DNA from: Manduca sexta
Lineage: Eukaryota > Arthropoda > Insecta > Lepidoptera > Sphingidae
NCBI RefSeq assembly: GCF_014839805.1
Contig: NC_051131.1
Location: 4,576,913 to 4,640,912, forward strand
Direction of reading: 5' to 3'
Length of the DNA stretch: 64,000 nucleotides
Numbering within the stretch: position 1 is the first letter of the stretch; each line of letters begins with the position of its first letter. The position numbers and the translations under genes were made by a program. Shown in pieces: positions 47,153-59,832 of the stretch. The notes under the pieces were generated by a model, which ran no database searches, was not told the origin of the DNA, and saw only the letters and a program-made list of their open reading frames with translations.

Positions 47153-50100
47153 CTGGAAATGCATAAATATTTTATTGAAATTATGTATTTAAAATTTTTC
47201 ATTTATTCTTCGTAATTAATCTGTTACGAGTAAAAACAACTTGCTTTTATATTTCGTAGTAGAGTTGCAGTACAGCTACTTTTATGTGCAGCACGCAAAC
47301 CGACTTGGTGGGCATAACTATGACGTTCTAGCTTGGCTAAATGTTCTCTCTTCTAACTTGTATTCAAAACTTAGTTCGCCAAAAGTAAACTTCAGCAGAA
47401 CACACGCGGATTCTTTTTTGTATATTCAATATCTTCGCTAACTTACCAGGTGACAAACTCGTTAATTTATTACATTTATTATAAAACTAAGGTCTCTCAA
47501 GATTTCCCTAAACTTCGGTCTTCGATATCAACAATATCACTAAGAGGTTTTGTTTCTTGCTCTTTGGCTTGACTTTTGTTATAATTGATGTTTAGTGCCT
47601 ATGTACTGCATAATATACAGCCAATAAATAATATAAGTTTCCAAAAATATATACTTTTGTATTATTTTTAATGGATACATTCCAATGAAATTATTAAACC
47701 AAAATTTATAGTTAAATAAGAGAGAAATTATGATTTAGCATACGACGCAACGTGAAATTGAATTGATTACCATATTTCACGTTGCGTCCTACATTAGTAG
47801 GAAGTCCTTTACTCAATGCCTTCACTATTAGAAGATTGCTATTATACAATGTGTTGTTAAAAGTGGGTATCAATAATAACTTGACATGGGTGCATGATTT
47901 ACATAGCTACAAAAAGAATTACAAAAAGAATATTGGATTATTTTTGAAATATTACTCTGCAGTTATGAGTATACAGAAATGAGTATCTGTGTACTCGTTT
48001 CTCCTAAATTGGAAGTAGTATACATATTAAGGCACTGCAAAAGTACGTTATGAATATTTAAACGTTAATTTAAGAGAAATTAATATTTGTTTACACTTTT
48101 TCTCTAGACTTAAAAACCAATAATACACATTGTAGTTGGGTTATTGTTGATACCCTTATTCTGCAACACCTTGTACTATATATTTATTACTCTTGTTTTG
48201 TCTAAGTCTTATCTAGAAACTCATATAAAAGTAACAAATACGTAGAATGGTGAATTGTGTGTTCTATTGTGCTTGACAAAATCTAAAAACGTTTAAATTT
48301 GCTATTCAACCAGCAGTAAATAAAACATCTAACAATAACGAACAAATTTGAGACGGTCTATTGTCGCATGTGCAAAACATTTTTAACATATTCAAATAAG
48401 TATTTAAAAACGATGCCCTGGTATTATCGTATGTCTGTCACGTTGCATATTGATGTTTGAAACGTTTATCTTATCTCACAAGTGGTTATTCTTTAGGAAG
48501 AAACCCGCGCAAATCGCATGGTTATTCATTATAATAAATCTTATGTAAGTAGACATGGTGAAAAAATGATAGTAAACTGTGTATACTATTTTGGGAATGT
48601 TAATTTAAAATTATGTCAACTATGTGTCTGTAAGGTCAATGAGTTTTTATTTGTTTCTTAGTAGTCCGATCATAAGTAAAATTTTATATGCTTTACAAAT
48701 AACATGATATAAAGATAAGATAAGATAAGTTATCCAATCAGATATAAGCTAAAGATTTTAAGATCTGATGCGCCAAAAATGTACCCAATCAATTTAGCCA
48801 CACTACCTACATTGCCTTATCTATAATATGTTAATTCCATAAAAATGAAACAAACGTTTTCTTAAATAAACGCCATACACAGCACAATCTGCATTAAAAT
48901 CTACATATCATCGAAACTGTACTTACCAATATCAATTAATTCAAGTTTCGCTTGATCATCGGCGAAACCAAGCAGCACTGATTTCTGTTTTTGTTCGTAC
49001 ACCTTCAGTGTCAATAGACCGTTCCAGTAGGCAATAGATCTCGCCAAGTTTGAGCTTGCTAGAGACACTTTTAATACTGGGTCTGAAAACAAAGAAATAG
49101 AGTACAAATTAGCACTATGTCGATTTAAGATTATTTAGGACATGATCAAATAGCACTATGATGATATATGACTAATGTCGGAACAGCTACCACAGTAATA
49201 TTTATTATGGCGCATTTTCTGGAACACCAGAGGGTCTATTTCGAAAACCGAAATCTGTCGTTTCGGATGACGGATCACACGTTTTGTTACTACAAAGTGT
49301 TACATATCCGATGCCGGATTCGACGACGAATCCGATCCGTTCATCGCAATATTTCAGGCGTGGAATTTTTAAGAACTTATAGAGTTTCGCCATCTTTTTT
49401 TTAAAATCATCTGCGAGGATAAAGTTCCACTGCTTTCTCAGAAAAAAATATACGGGGAATTAATCCTACCACTAAGGTAAGCTACAGAACGGTGACAGAT
49501 CCGAAGTAATTTGGTAGTGAAGTTAAATTCGAAGTTCGTCATTTCTTCGTTTCAGAATGACGTTTTGACGTTCGTTTTTCGAAGTACACCCTCTGTTATT
49601 TGCTATAGGCAATGAGATTTGCCGCTTTGCTGTTGCTCAGTTTTACACGTAGTGTGTGCGTGTGCCTTCAGAAGTACGTAGATTTTTTTTAACACGACTG
49701 GAGGTGATTCTCACGTGAAGAGATTGAATTCTAATACTAAATATTATGTCGTAATAAAATGATATCTGTCGTACAAATATATTTAATATATCCGGCACTG
49801 TGTCGTTAAGACATAAATCTTTACTCGTGAATATCATTCTCCTGGCGTGTGTCAAAACATAGGATTAGTGTTGTGTTAAAAACATAGATATGCGCTCCAC
49901 AATTAACGCGTTATAGCCACGATAGTCATTTACTATCATAAAAAAAATCTTTTTGATGTTATTTCTTTATGATTACAATATTTAAATAGTTCAATTAAGG
50001 ATCAATCATATGTAATCTTATCGGCAATATAGTAATTATGATGTAAGTAGGGATATCCAAAGGGTATTGAAAGTAATAATTCAACTACACAATTACTAAA

Positions 50101-53100
50101 TTAATTATATTCTGTACTCAAAAGGGAATTGATAGGTTCCGCACCTTCAATTTACTTAATAAATTGAATGTGTAATGGATGCCTTTGCTATTTGTTTTTG
50201 GAATAACATACGAATAATAAAAGAAAATCCGAATTAGGTCTACATTAATATCACAACACGCACGCAAATAAATATTGAAACAATTTAGTCAGTACCTATA
50301 TTTTGTATAGATATTAACGCGTGTATATGTTTGTAGTAGATTTATCTGAGGTTTATGCTTCTTTTTATTTGAACGTGTCAGTCTAACATTTTTGCTTTGT
50401 TTGAAAAACCATGTAGGTAAATGAATTAGAGGGAGAATAGACACTACCAGTATTGAAGAAATGTTTGGTCTATCAAAATAATAATTGATTCAGTCTACTT
50501 TTACTGTTGTGTTTTTGTAATTCATGGTGTTGGATGGTATTTCTACTGTTTATAGGCAGTCGTATCGCTTACAATCAGGCGAAAAGCAACCTGTCTCCTC
50601 ATACAAAGTAATAAAAAGAAAATACTTTTTTCTTGGGGTAAATACGTTTTCGCTTTCAATATTGTGAGGTCTGTTGAACGGTTATTTTGGTCTGAACGGT
50701 CGTATGGCCTTTTTTTTTTCGCGGAGAAAGTGTCTTATGACTACCGCTCAGCTTTCGTGGGGGGCGACTGAGCGGTTATTTTGGGGTCACCGTGGCTTAC
50801 GGACCCGGCATTGCGCCGCCCGGATTTGATGTCGACCTTCAGGCGACCGCCGGGCCGAGTCCCTAACCTATATATGTACAACGCACCGCATACCAACTAA
50901 AACTCCGCGGTGGCCCTCTTCGGCGCATTAGGGACGACTGCGAGCTTCCTCTGACGGAAATGTCTAAGTCTACTTCCACAGCCGCCCCTGCGCGGTGCCG
51001 CCTAGTGCGGCCAGTCTCCTGTGGAGGGAGGGGCTCAGGAGCCCCCGCGCACCGAAGGACGCCCTCGGCGTCTACGGCAGCATGAGGCCTATTGCACACT
51101 GCCGTCCATCCGCACAAAAATGCACTAGGACGGACAGCTCCCTGCTGCCCGCCGACGACCCCCATCGTGGCCCCTATTAGTCGCCTTTTACGACAGGCAG
51201 GGGATACCGTGGTGAAATTCTCCAAACGCCCCCAATCCACAGGGCGGAACGGTCGTATGGCCTAATGTCGACTCTCGTAAGCATCATCTGAGAGAACACT
51301 GGACTGAGTCCCTAACCCTATGTATACTCTACACCAAACCCGCGGTGGCCTTCAACTCATACGAGACAGTCGGTTTCTTGTTACACTAAAATAGGTGCGT
51401 GCGACTGCCCTGCGCAATGCCACATTGCGACGCCTCTCTATACGAGGGGGCTGCCTAGGGCGTCTTGTATTGCGTGGGCGGTATGATACCGCTCAGGTGC
51501 GGATTCGATTCCCGATTCGGGCTATATGATATTAGGTGTTTCTGCTCGGTATCAGTCCGGAGTTTGGAATTTGTGTCCGAATGACGATGGGCTCGCCCTC
51601 TATCACATTATGGGACGGAATATGGCTTAAATGCGTGTCCTGGTTGCATTTGTCTTCACTTTCGAGGACTTCGTAACTTTTTTTTTAGTGAGTGCACAAC
51701 AAAAGAAAAGGGCTAATGACACGTGTAGCAGAATAGCAACTTCATTTCTATTTTCATACAGATGTTACATTGTAACAGCGATATCTTACAATAACAATAC
51801 AACAATCACTCTGAGATCACATGACAGACACAATCATACTTAGCAACCTGCTAGTCAAGTGGCTACACACCACTGTATGCGATAAACATCATCAAAGATA
51901 GAAATGTTTATTTATCAAAGCATGAGAGATGATCTTATCGCACCTCAATATTTAATTTATATTGTCAAACGATGACGTAAGTCTTCATTAGCGGGACTAC
52001 AATACTTAGTATATTCTTTTTGTTGCAGAGCTGTCATGGTTATCACCGGGAGTACCCTGCTAACGGGGTACAGGCGATCACCCGGCTTAGCAATCACGGC
52101 AGTGCAGATCCAGATCCAGATTTAGTAGGCCCTATCGTTATCACTAAGGGTGCCAGCGGACGGTGCGTTGGCGACCCATAGCTATCCGGTCACAGGGCCC
52201 GGGAGGAAGAAGGGAGGGGATACAGGGAAGGAAGAGAAGAGGAAGGAGAAGGAGCCCTCTCAGCAGATCAGAGAGGGAGGGGAAATGTTTGCAAGCCCTT
52301 AGAGGCTTCAATGTGTATTTAGCAACCATGAGGTACAAACACTGAACTGTGTGCCCAGGGTCGCGGCAAATGTGCCCCGATGCATGGGCGTGCATTTGGT
52401 GTATTCTTTTATGTGACCTTCCCACCTATTGGACCGTGGGAAATATCTTAAACTCCTTTACTATGAGATTATAAACAAAGAATTAAGACCACGAGGTAAA
52501 ACATTATTGCTAAACAAACATCCAAAAAATTATGAAAAATTTTGTAACTTCCTTTGAAGTCGGTTCAAAATAGATTTCATCATGGCACGTTTAAGTGACT
52601 TTTTTTGCGGGGAAAAAACGCGTTTTCTCTACCACGACTTGGAGTCAGGAGTCAGTGGAATGGTTATGTTGGTTTCACCGGTTTTACGGCCCAATGTCGA
52701 CACTCGGGAGTATAACATAATCAGAGTGAGCATTGGACAGAGTCCCTAAAAAATATTCGTTATCTTAATCTTAATAAATAGTACCTAGTCATAACGTCTG
52801 CATGCCCTTTTTGGTTAATAATCGCCAATGTGCGAAATTGTTTGCGGTAGATTCAGTGGTTGCATATTATTATATATTTACGAATGGGAACGATTTTTCC
52901 ACCTTAAATATGTATAATGAAATAAATAAATATCATAACATTTTTTTCAGACTAAAATGCATAAAAAATATATAATATTATAAGCTCTTTCTCGCAGCTA
53001 CGCCCGCGTAAAGATATTTTTCCGGGATAAAAGCCCCGGTTTATTTTCTCGGGATAAAATAGAGCTAGCTAGCTATATTTTAATTTAGACCCCTGCCAAT

Positions 53101-55872
53101 ACTTGGGTGAAAACTGCCTTGGATTCCATGCAGTAGTTTTTACGTGATAAATGTACAAACATACAGACAGACAAAAAATCTGTTGTTCTAATAAAGACCC
53201 CCTATATATTTTTCTTTCCTTCAATATCTATAGTGTGCAGACATCGGACATTTTTTTTATATGAAATAATAAAGATATGTATATTTTTACAATCTAGAAT
53301 ACGACAAGATTACTTTTACGCAACACTAAAGACATTTCATGAACCGGAATACCGTTTCTGTGCATTCCGGTTACTTTGGACTACTACGTAGAAAAGACAA
53401 TGTCATAAGATTTTACCATATTAATATCTTTATGAGTGTTTTTCATAATGCTTTGTCAGCTTAGTAGAAAAAAATAACATGCTTCTAACCATGACTTGCT
53501 ATTTGCAATATATGTCAGACAAATTCAATGGAATATATACTTAGATGTATAAAGTGCAAACATTTGTGGTCAGACACAAGGATAATGACAACACATATTC
53601 TGAAGACATACAGTCATAAAAATAACTTAACAAATTCAAAATTTCAAATCTTTTTTTTTTTCAAATAAATCAATAAAGTAGTTTTTAATTGAAGTCGAAT
53701 ATGTGAACAGTGTTTCGCATTTGGGGGGCGAGGTTCCGCTATTTGACACATAGTTCTCGCCTTTAGACTATTGTCTCCGTATCAAAAAAAGTTTTTTTCT
53801 ATTTTGGTGGAGAATGCCTATTAGATTTATTAGTAAAAAAAAAAGTAAAAAAATCGGACCAAATGTTAATATTACATATTATACTAAAGCCAATATACTA
53901 AACAACCTCTAAAATGTGCATAAAACTGTTAAATCATTTTTAGTTCAAAATTATTAGAAATCATGAAACAGTCAATAAGTTTTGCAGCTCATTTTAAAAC
54001 TAAACTCTGATATTAAATAATTTTAAGCAGACCTGAGGCTGAAGCCTAGATGCCTTCCTACAATTGTTGATGCTAATAGGAAAAAAAAGTATGATAAAAT
54101 ATGAGAATAATGTGTCCTAATGGTAATTTTATTCCTAGGATATGTCTTTCTCTTCCATTACGTAAGCATTAACAATTGTAGAAAGGCATCTTGGGTTGAA
54201 GGCTTCCGGGTTATTTCCGAGGATAAACAATTTTTTTTTTTTAAATCCAACTCACCTCTGTTAGCTGGTTGTGGTTTATCTACTATGTAGAATTTGTAGC
54301 CACCAGGCGCTTCAACATATTTCAAACCATTGTGCTCCTTTACGGGCCAGTTGTTAGCTGCAGCCCTCTTCAAACTCTCACTTGACTGGATTGTGAGACC
54401 AAGGAAATCATTGCCTTGTTCATATTCTGTTATTCCATAGTTGTATGTAAGTTCAACAACAAAATGTGTGTCCTCGGGCCCATAGCCAATCATGGTCTTG
54501 CTCCATCTGTTTGCATAGGGTCTGGAAAAAAATATTTTGATGTTATATTCATAAAAAAATTACCCTTTATAGAGCCTTTTTAGTACCAATTTTTTAATAA
54601 AAATCAATGTTTCACATTTCTGTTGGCTACTTTGAATTTGTTTCATAACCTAATAATAAATATTATTAAAATAACGGAAACTGATGTAATTAATTTTTAA
54701 ATTTATATTTAGAAGATCATGAAATCACATTTCTATCTTACCCATTACAAGCTGCCTCACAGCCTTCACTGAATTCCTCATGACGGAGAACCTATAAAAG
54801 AGTATTTCAATTACTAAAGAAGGTTGTATTTATTAAAATTATGATTTTCACATATTATTTTATAAATACTTTCTTGTTTCCATTTTATAATAAATCTATG
54901 TTGAATGGTTAAACCTAAAAATTTACAGAAATAGGTATTTTCTTTTTAAAAATATCGGGCTTGAAAAACCGACTTGTAAATTGTTTTAAAATTTAGGCAT
55001 AGATAATTAATCTATATTAATATAATAATTAAAATATTTTAACTAAATCACACCAGAACAGCTGAACAGACCTTGATGAAATTTAGCACCGAGATGCTAA
55101 ATGATGAGTAATATATAGCAGAAAATTTCATCTTCAAACCAAATTTTTTTTAAATTTGTTTGGTAGTTTTTGAGTTTATCGTGTTCTCATAAACAAACAG
55201 ATGAGGCATAAGGATATCTATCTCTAAATATTTTGTGTAAATAAAAAAAAGTTTTATTGAAACAAAATACGACATTCCAAATAAATTAATCTTTAACCTT
55301 ATTACCCTTTATTTGTATATAGGGTCACATTATGTGTGAAAACTTCAACATAAGTGGATTTTGATTTCATTAATAAGAATAGTCGTAAACTCCTATCACT
55401 AAAAGGTATTCATATTTTCTTTCATAAAATTTTATCTAGCAAATCTAGGTGCAAAATGAATCCTTTTTTTGTGCCAATTTTGTCTTTTACGTAAGCATTG
55501 TAAAAATGTATTTTAACCTACCTGTACACATTTTAGTTATCATTTATTTAACAATTGTATTTCTCATAGATTTGAATTGCTAAGTAACCGAAACACAATA
55601 AACGAATTCAGAATACAAGATTAGTTCTTGTCAATTATTACTGCCATAATAATTATTTTAAGTAGGTACCTAGTCGATTCACACTGTAAAATATAACTGC
55701 TAGTGAATGGACAAGGCGACCTTGGCCTTCATAAAAATAATATTAAAAAAAAAGTAAAATAGATCAGGTAAAACCACCTTACCTTCATACCCAATATTTC
55801 TCTGTAGAATTTGGCCGTGAGGGTTCTATCGGCAACTTTGAAGACAAAATGCAGGGCGCGTCCAGTAACCAT
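46860..55872 (-). CDS. GLOD4: Glyoxalase domain-containing protein 4 (GLOD4), complete, 5 exons, 284 aa
   Basis: Coding exons are 55872-55783, 54791-54742, 54521-54256, 49082-48927 and 47152-46860. Phases fit exactly (855 nt) and all introns are GT-AG. The protein aligns end to end with vertebrate GLOD4 (about 298 residues): [12 protein letters not shown] and FYREILGMK open the first glyoxalase/VOC module, [20 protein letters not shown] and [12 protein letters not shown] close it, and [20 protein letters not shown] to [18 protein letters not shown] form the second. VOC proteins use paired beta-alpha-beta-beta-beta units to bind a metal or small molecule. GLOD4 has no firmly established enzymatic activity that I know of. 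Its intron 3 (about 5.2 kb) is loaded with repeats. Confidence 0.95.
47744..47788. repeat. Perfect inverted repeat, 15-bp arms with 15-nt spacer
   Basis: GACGCAACGTGAAAT (47744-47758) and its exact reverse complement (47774-47788), inside GLOD4 intron 4. The flanks are also partly complementary (CATAC...CTACA). It could be the remnant of a tiny inverted-repeat element or a hairpin. Confidence 0.7.
48927..49082 (-). CDS. GLOD4: GLOD4 exon 4
   Basis: Reads [20 protein letters not shown] and [18 protein letters not shown], the first half of the second VOC module. Phase 1 on both sides; donor TTG|GTAAGT. Confidence 0.95.
50513..50620 (+). repeat. Dispersed repeat, copy B (partner at 3055-3165)
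   Basis: TTTGTAATTCATGGTGTTGG, TTTCTACTGTTTATAGGCAG, TCGTATCGCTTACAATCAGG and a terminal AATAAAAA, in the same order as the copy at 3.1 kb. Confidence 0.6.
50690..51250 (-). repeat. GC-rich retroelement-derived repeat
   Basis: On the minus strand it contains CCTGTCGTAAAAGGCGACTAA, the block also present at 9.9 kb. Its edge motif GGTCGTATGGCC recurs at 51249-51262 and a related GGTTTTACGGCCCAATGTCG at about 52679. The open frame at 50863-51240 has no reverse-transcriptase or nuclease motif, so this is a non-autonomous or decayed element. Confidence 0.5.
51451..51655 (+). mobile_element. Diverged tRNA-derived SINE
   Basis: CTGCCTAGGGCGTCTTGTAT, a B-box-like GGATTCGATTCCC, TGTTTCTGCTCGGTATCAGT and CGCCCTCTATCACATTATGG follow the block order of the intact SINE at 20591-20854, with many substitutions and no clear target-site duplication. 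Confidence 0.7.
52979..53215 (+). mobile_element. Diverged ACTAGC-type repeat copy
   Basis: The head ATAAGCTCTTTCTCGCAGCT leads to ACGCCCGCGTAAAGATATTT and TTCCGGGATAAAAGCC. It carries a CAGACAGAC stretch near the 3' end. It belongs to the family annotated at 13.4, 25.9, 34.0 and 62.7 kb. Confidence 0.5.
54256..54521 (-). CDS. GLOD4: GLOD4 exon 3
   Basis: Reads [40 protein letters not shown] and [20 protein letters not shown], completing the first VOC module. Phase 2 in, phase 1 out (AGAG|GTGAGT). Confidence 0.95.
54742..54791 (-). CDS. GLOD4: GLOD4 exon 2
   Basis: A 50-bp micro-exon reading [16 protein letters not shown], near-identical to the vertebrate GLOD4 segment. Phase 0 in, phase 2 out (GG|GTAAGA). 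Too short to stand out as an open frame. Confidence 0.93.
55783..55872 (-). CDS. GLOD4: GLOD4 exon 1
   Basis: Thirty codons from the ATG at 55872, [16 protein letters not shown] to YREILGMK, ending at AAG|GTAAGG in phase 0. It matches the vertebrate start in length and sequence, so the start is secure. Confidence 0.95.
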
Positions 55873-55899
55873 TTTAATTAGTTAAATACTTCTACTGAG

Positions 55900-58800
55900 A
55901 TTACAAAACTGAATAAATTTTTGCACGAATGTTTATGCCAGCGCTAATTTATGAACAATATTTTTAACACGTTACACAGCACAGACGAATATAAATAAAA
56001 TTATCAAGTAAGTGCCGAAGATAAAACTTTTTTATAAAAAACGTCAGCGGTCAAATCAAACGTCAGCAGTGACAACTGGTGAGAAGCTGACAAGTGACAA
56101 ACTTTGCTAAGACTGAGGACTGAGGCTAAGACCTTGCTTGATAACAACTGGAAACTGTCAACCTCAACTGACAACTTACAAACTCAATGGTGAATCGTGA
56201 TTGGTGAGCGAGTATTGTAACTTGTAAGTTGAATGCATCAAGAATATAGACTGTACCATGGATTTTTTATGTTTTTTAAGTGGTTATATTGTTTTGTTAT
56301 GTACCTACATATTACGTACTTATCACATGACTGAACTGATAATTAACTTGGTTCCATGGCATTAACAATAATATTGCTAAGATAATGACAAACAAAGAAT
56401 ATAAATTACAATGCTAGGTTTATATTCTAGCTATATGTCGGCAAATATTCACACTTTTTATATTATATACTTATATTATTATTCTTTGGTCCACATGTAC
56501 AAGCAATGAGTAAAATAAGCTTATGAATACAGAGGTTTGAGTTGCCTTGCGTGAGGTCAAAAAGAATTATAATTATAATTGTTTTTTAACACCTTACAAA
56601 GAGCGTCGCAAATTCACACATTTATTAGGTAGGTATTATTCATTTGCTGGCGAGAGGTGGACTGCAAGTAATCCTCAATGGTAAAGCGGTACCAAAAGGG
56701 AACAGTGTTTATTTCTTTTTATGGCAGAAGGGTTGCGAGCGCCTAAAGCGCTCACACAAAATTCTGATGTGTTTGTATTAGCCAACCCTTGTCACGCTAC
56801 ACAAACGTAGTCATGCCAAAATATGCAAGCAAATTAATAAGTAGGTACCTAGATCATCTGATTTTGAGGAATCCTTTCTTATCGTTTAATCTTACTTCAG
56901 GTGAGTGAACCCCCGTGAAAGCGAACGTGCGGAGCAACATGGCCGTGAAAATAGGACCAAGATCCTCAAATAAAGAAAAAAAAGCTTACTTCGTATTAAA
57001 ATTTTCTAAAATCAGTTCAGTGGTTTAGTCGTGTACGCGTAACAGAGTTACTTTGGGAGTTATCAATAATATAAGTATAGATCATTATTAATAACAAATA
57101 TTATAATTGTTTGATTGATTGCTTCAAAATTAAATAGTAACTTAAAAACTGAAGATGATTTTACTTATGATATCCATCTGAAATCACCATATCCATCCTC
57201 ATCATCCATATTGGTCCTGACTTCTCTTATACATTATTAATCATACGGCATACTTATTATTACACTTATATATTTTCACCTTTTAATTGCGGACTTATCT
57301 TAACGATCGGCATTATCAGTGTTATGCATTAGGTACCTTATACCTGAACCTCTATGTATTATAATCGGGCTGATCGCCGAATTTCATACACCACATATCG
57401 TGGTCATTATCTTCGACAGACCTGGCAACATTATTTAGGAGACTTGGAATAACCTACCAGTCCATGGGCGTAGATATGGAGAGAGGGGGTATGGTAGGTA
57501 GCCTCCACCCCAAAGATTAATTTGCTAACCCTAGAAAATGTCTTGTGCTTACTTGGGCTTTGCGTAATGTAGGTAGTGCCTTCGTTAATTTGGCTTCTGC
57601 CAGCCGGTCCGCATTCGAAAATTCCGTATTTACGTCAATCCCTAGCAACGCTCTGCCAAAAAGTACTTATCCACATTTTTCCACTGGGAATTGGATTAAT
57701 AACTATTTTGATATTTTTATTTTGATTAGATTTGTGAAGCTTGAGATATAAAAAGTAGGTACTTATTTATCAAGATACGTTTCCACAGAAAAACAGATTT
57801 AAGTGCTAGCTGCAGTAGCGTAGCTTGCCATAAAGGTGCCCTATATCTAAATTTGTTTGGGCGCCTGCTTAGTTTAATGTAGGTATGGGTCAAGAGGCAC
57901 CCCAAAGCTCGGTGGCCCCTATCACTGATACGGCTGATACGGCGGTAGCTACGCCCCTGGCTACCTGGTAGTGAAACGTAGATAAGTTATTTAAAAATAA
58001 TACGATTGTAAATGATATACTATAAGGTATGGTGCACTATGATACTTTATGCATCATTTATAGTGTATGCAACGGAACCTTCACTTACCGGTGCAAAATA
58101 TTGTAATTACCTCAGTTATTGGCAGTTACGTTTGGCATAGTTATCCGTCAACAGGATGCGAGGAAGATGGCGCCACGTGATCGACATACGAGCATATCTC
58201 AAAATAAGCGGTAGAAATTACCAGGATCACGAGCATCACATTTGTTTATAGATCTTATCTTGCCAATTTCATTTTTGATAACGTCTGTCACCTACATTTG
58301 AATATTTGAATATCATCTCAGCTACATAGGAGTGGATAAAGAAAGGATTTGTGTGTCTTGGCAATCAGGATACTGTCACATTCCCTAAAACAATTTAATC
58401 AAAATCCATTATTCAATCATTCACATAAAAACTACATATAATTTCATACAGAAATACGGTTAAATATATTTTTCTCTTAATCTAAATCTACTTTTATAAT
58501 TTCGTAAGTAGGTATTTTTTTTACATTTTCCCATAATATGCAGTAAATATAATCTTATATAAATATCGTACATAAGATGTATTAAGTATGTACCCTATTA
58601 TTTGCTACTAGCTTCTGTAAATATTCCTTTTCACGTTATATAATGGCTGATTATTTTATTTCAGGTATTCCGTTAATCTCAGGATATGATTGGATAGACA
58701 TAATATTTTGCCCTGGCTCATTTAAGTTAACATTGCTAACTCCTAAATAATTAAGTAACAAAGACTGATTGTATAACATATGTTTAACAAGATCTAACAT

Positions 58801-59160
58801 GACACAGATGATTATTAAAAAGCAAGAAAGAGTAACACAAGGGTGCATATTTTATACATGGCTATGGTTGCTTTGGTATGGAATCTTGAAGTTAAAATGC
58901 CACAAGCTGTCTATATCTATTACGTAAATTACTAAAATAGGCCTCATCGACCACGATTAAAATATTATATTTTGTAATTAAATCAACGATAATATTGACT
59001 AGATCATTTCATAAACTAATGCGCATTTTATGCTTCAAAAGGTTGTTATTTTAAAGATATAACAAGTCAATGTCAACATAGTACCATTTGGAGGAATATA
59101 TGAATGATATTAAGTCCGTTGTACATACGATTGAACAGTTCCAAGCCGTACCCAGGTTCT
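55900..59160. other. Intergenic DNA between GLOD4 and IA-2
   Basis: It contains the GLOD4 5' flank and, further right, the IA-2 3' flank. A repeat-like GC-richer stretch at about 57820-57960 (GGTGCCCTATA, GGCACCCC) is visible. Open frames are short and not conserved with anything I recognise. Confidence 0.55.
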
Positions 59161-59161
59161 G

Positions 59162-59167
59162 TTTATT
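59162..59167 (-). terminator. Candidate polyadenylation signal of IA-2
   Basis: AATAAA on the minus strand, about 540 bases after the IA-2 stop codon and the first exact hexamer downstream that I found. Tentative. Confidence 0.3.
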
Positions 59168-59703
59168 CTAAATATTTAGTCTTCTAAACTTAATGAAGTG
59201 CATAGATAGTTTTCCGCAAATAATATTATATGCAGGTATGTCGGTAAAGATAAAGACACCTTCACAATTGACTACATCAATTTCGGACACAAGCTAGACA
59301 ATTTGCATTATACATACATATATAAATAGTCTGTAAATGTATATTACATATTACATGAAAATAACTCATATGAAGATAAAGCTTATTATAAAAATAAATG
59401 CTTAGTTTTGCGAAAGACTCCATATATACTTAGTTATGATCATTACTATGAATAATGCTCTTTTTGCGGTTTACCTTTCCTAACATAAATATATTATGCA
59501 AGAGCGTATAAATCTAAACAATCCGAGTCAAGAACTTCGAAGCGGAAAGTAATATATATCCAAATGAGAAACATGAATGTTTGATATAAGTATACCTATA
59601 ACGAAATTCTCAACTAGGAGCGTAATCCATATTAAATGCCTAACATTATCTTTAACACAAATATTTCAATACATTTCGTGTGAGAGCTTAAGCGGTGCGT
59701 AGT

Positions 59704-59832
59704 TCAGTTAACGGGTTTCTTGTCGGCGCCATCTTTTTCTTTTTCTTTTTCCTTCTCTTTTTCTTTTTCCTTGTCCTTCTTTTCCTGCAGTTGTTGTAAG
59801 TGAGCAGGTAGAGCCTTCAGGATCGCGTGTAC
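59704..59832 (-). CDS. IA-2: IA-2 terminal exon with charged tail
   Basis: Reads [20 protein letters not shown], then alternating Lys-Glu repeats, and ends DGADKKPVN with TGA at 59704-59706. Mammalian IA-2 ends just after the ILKALP motif, so the Lys/Glu tail of about 30 residues is an extension. It is built on an AAAGAA/GAAAAA microsatellite-like DNA repeat. Confidence 0.92.
   Translation of the reverse strand, partial: VHAILKALPAHLQQLQEKKDKEKEKEKEKEKEKDGADKKPVN

Larger units (their letters stand above)
49083..54255 (-). other. GLOD4 intron 3 (5.2 kb, repeat-rich)
   Basis: It holds a dispersed repeat (50513-50620), a GC-rich retroelement fragment (50690-51250), a SINE (51451-51655), a purine-rich stretch (52180-52290) and an ACTAGC-type element (52979-53215). 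No coding exon other than those of GLOD4 is supported. Confidence 0.7.

Noticed and set aside
49168..49404. Overlapping open frames on both strands of about 60-80 codons in GLOD4 intron 3
   Set aside because: No acceptor/donor pair, no resemblance to known proteins, and GLOD4 is already complete without them.
50863..51240. 125-codon minus-strand frame
   Set aside because: It lies within a repeat, lacks any reverse transcriptase, endonuclease or zinc-knuckle motif, and is best read as part of a non-autonomous element.
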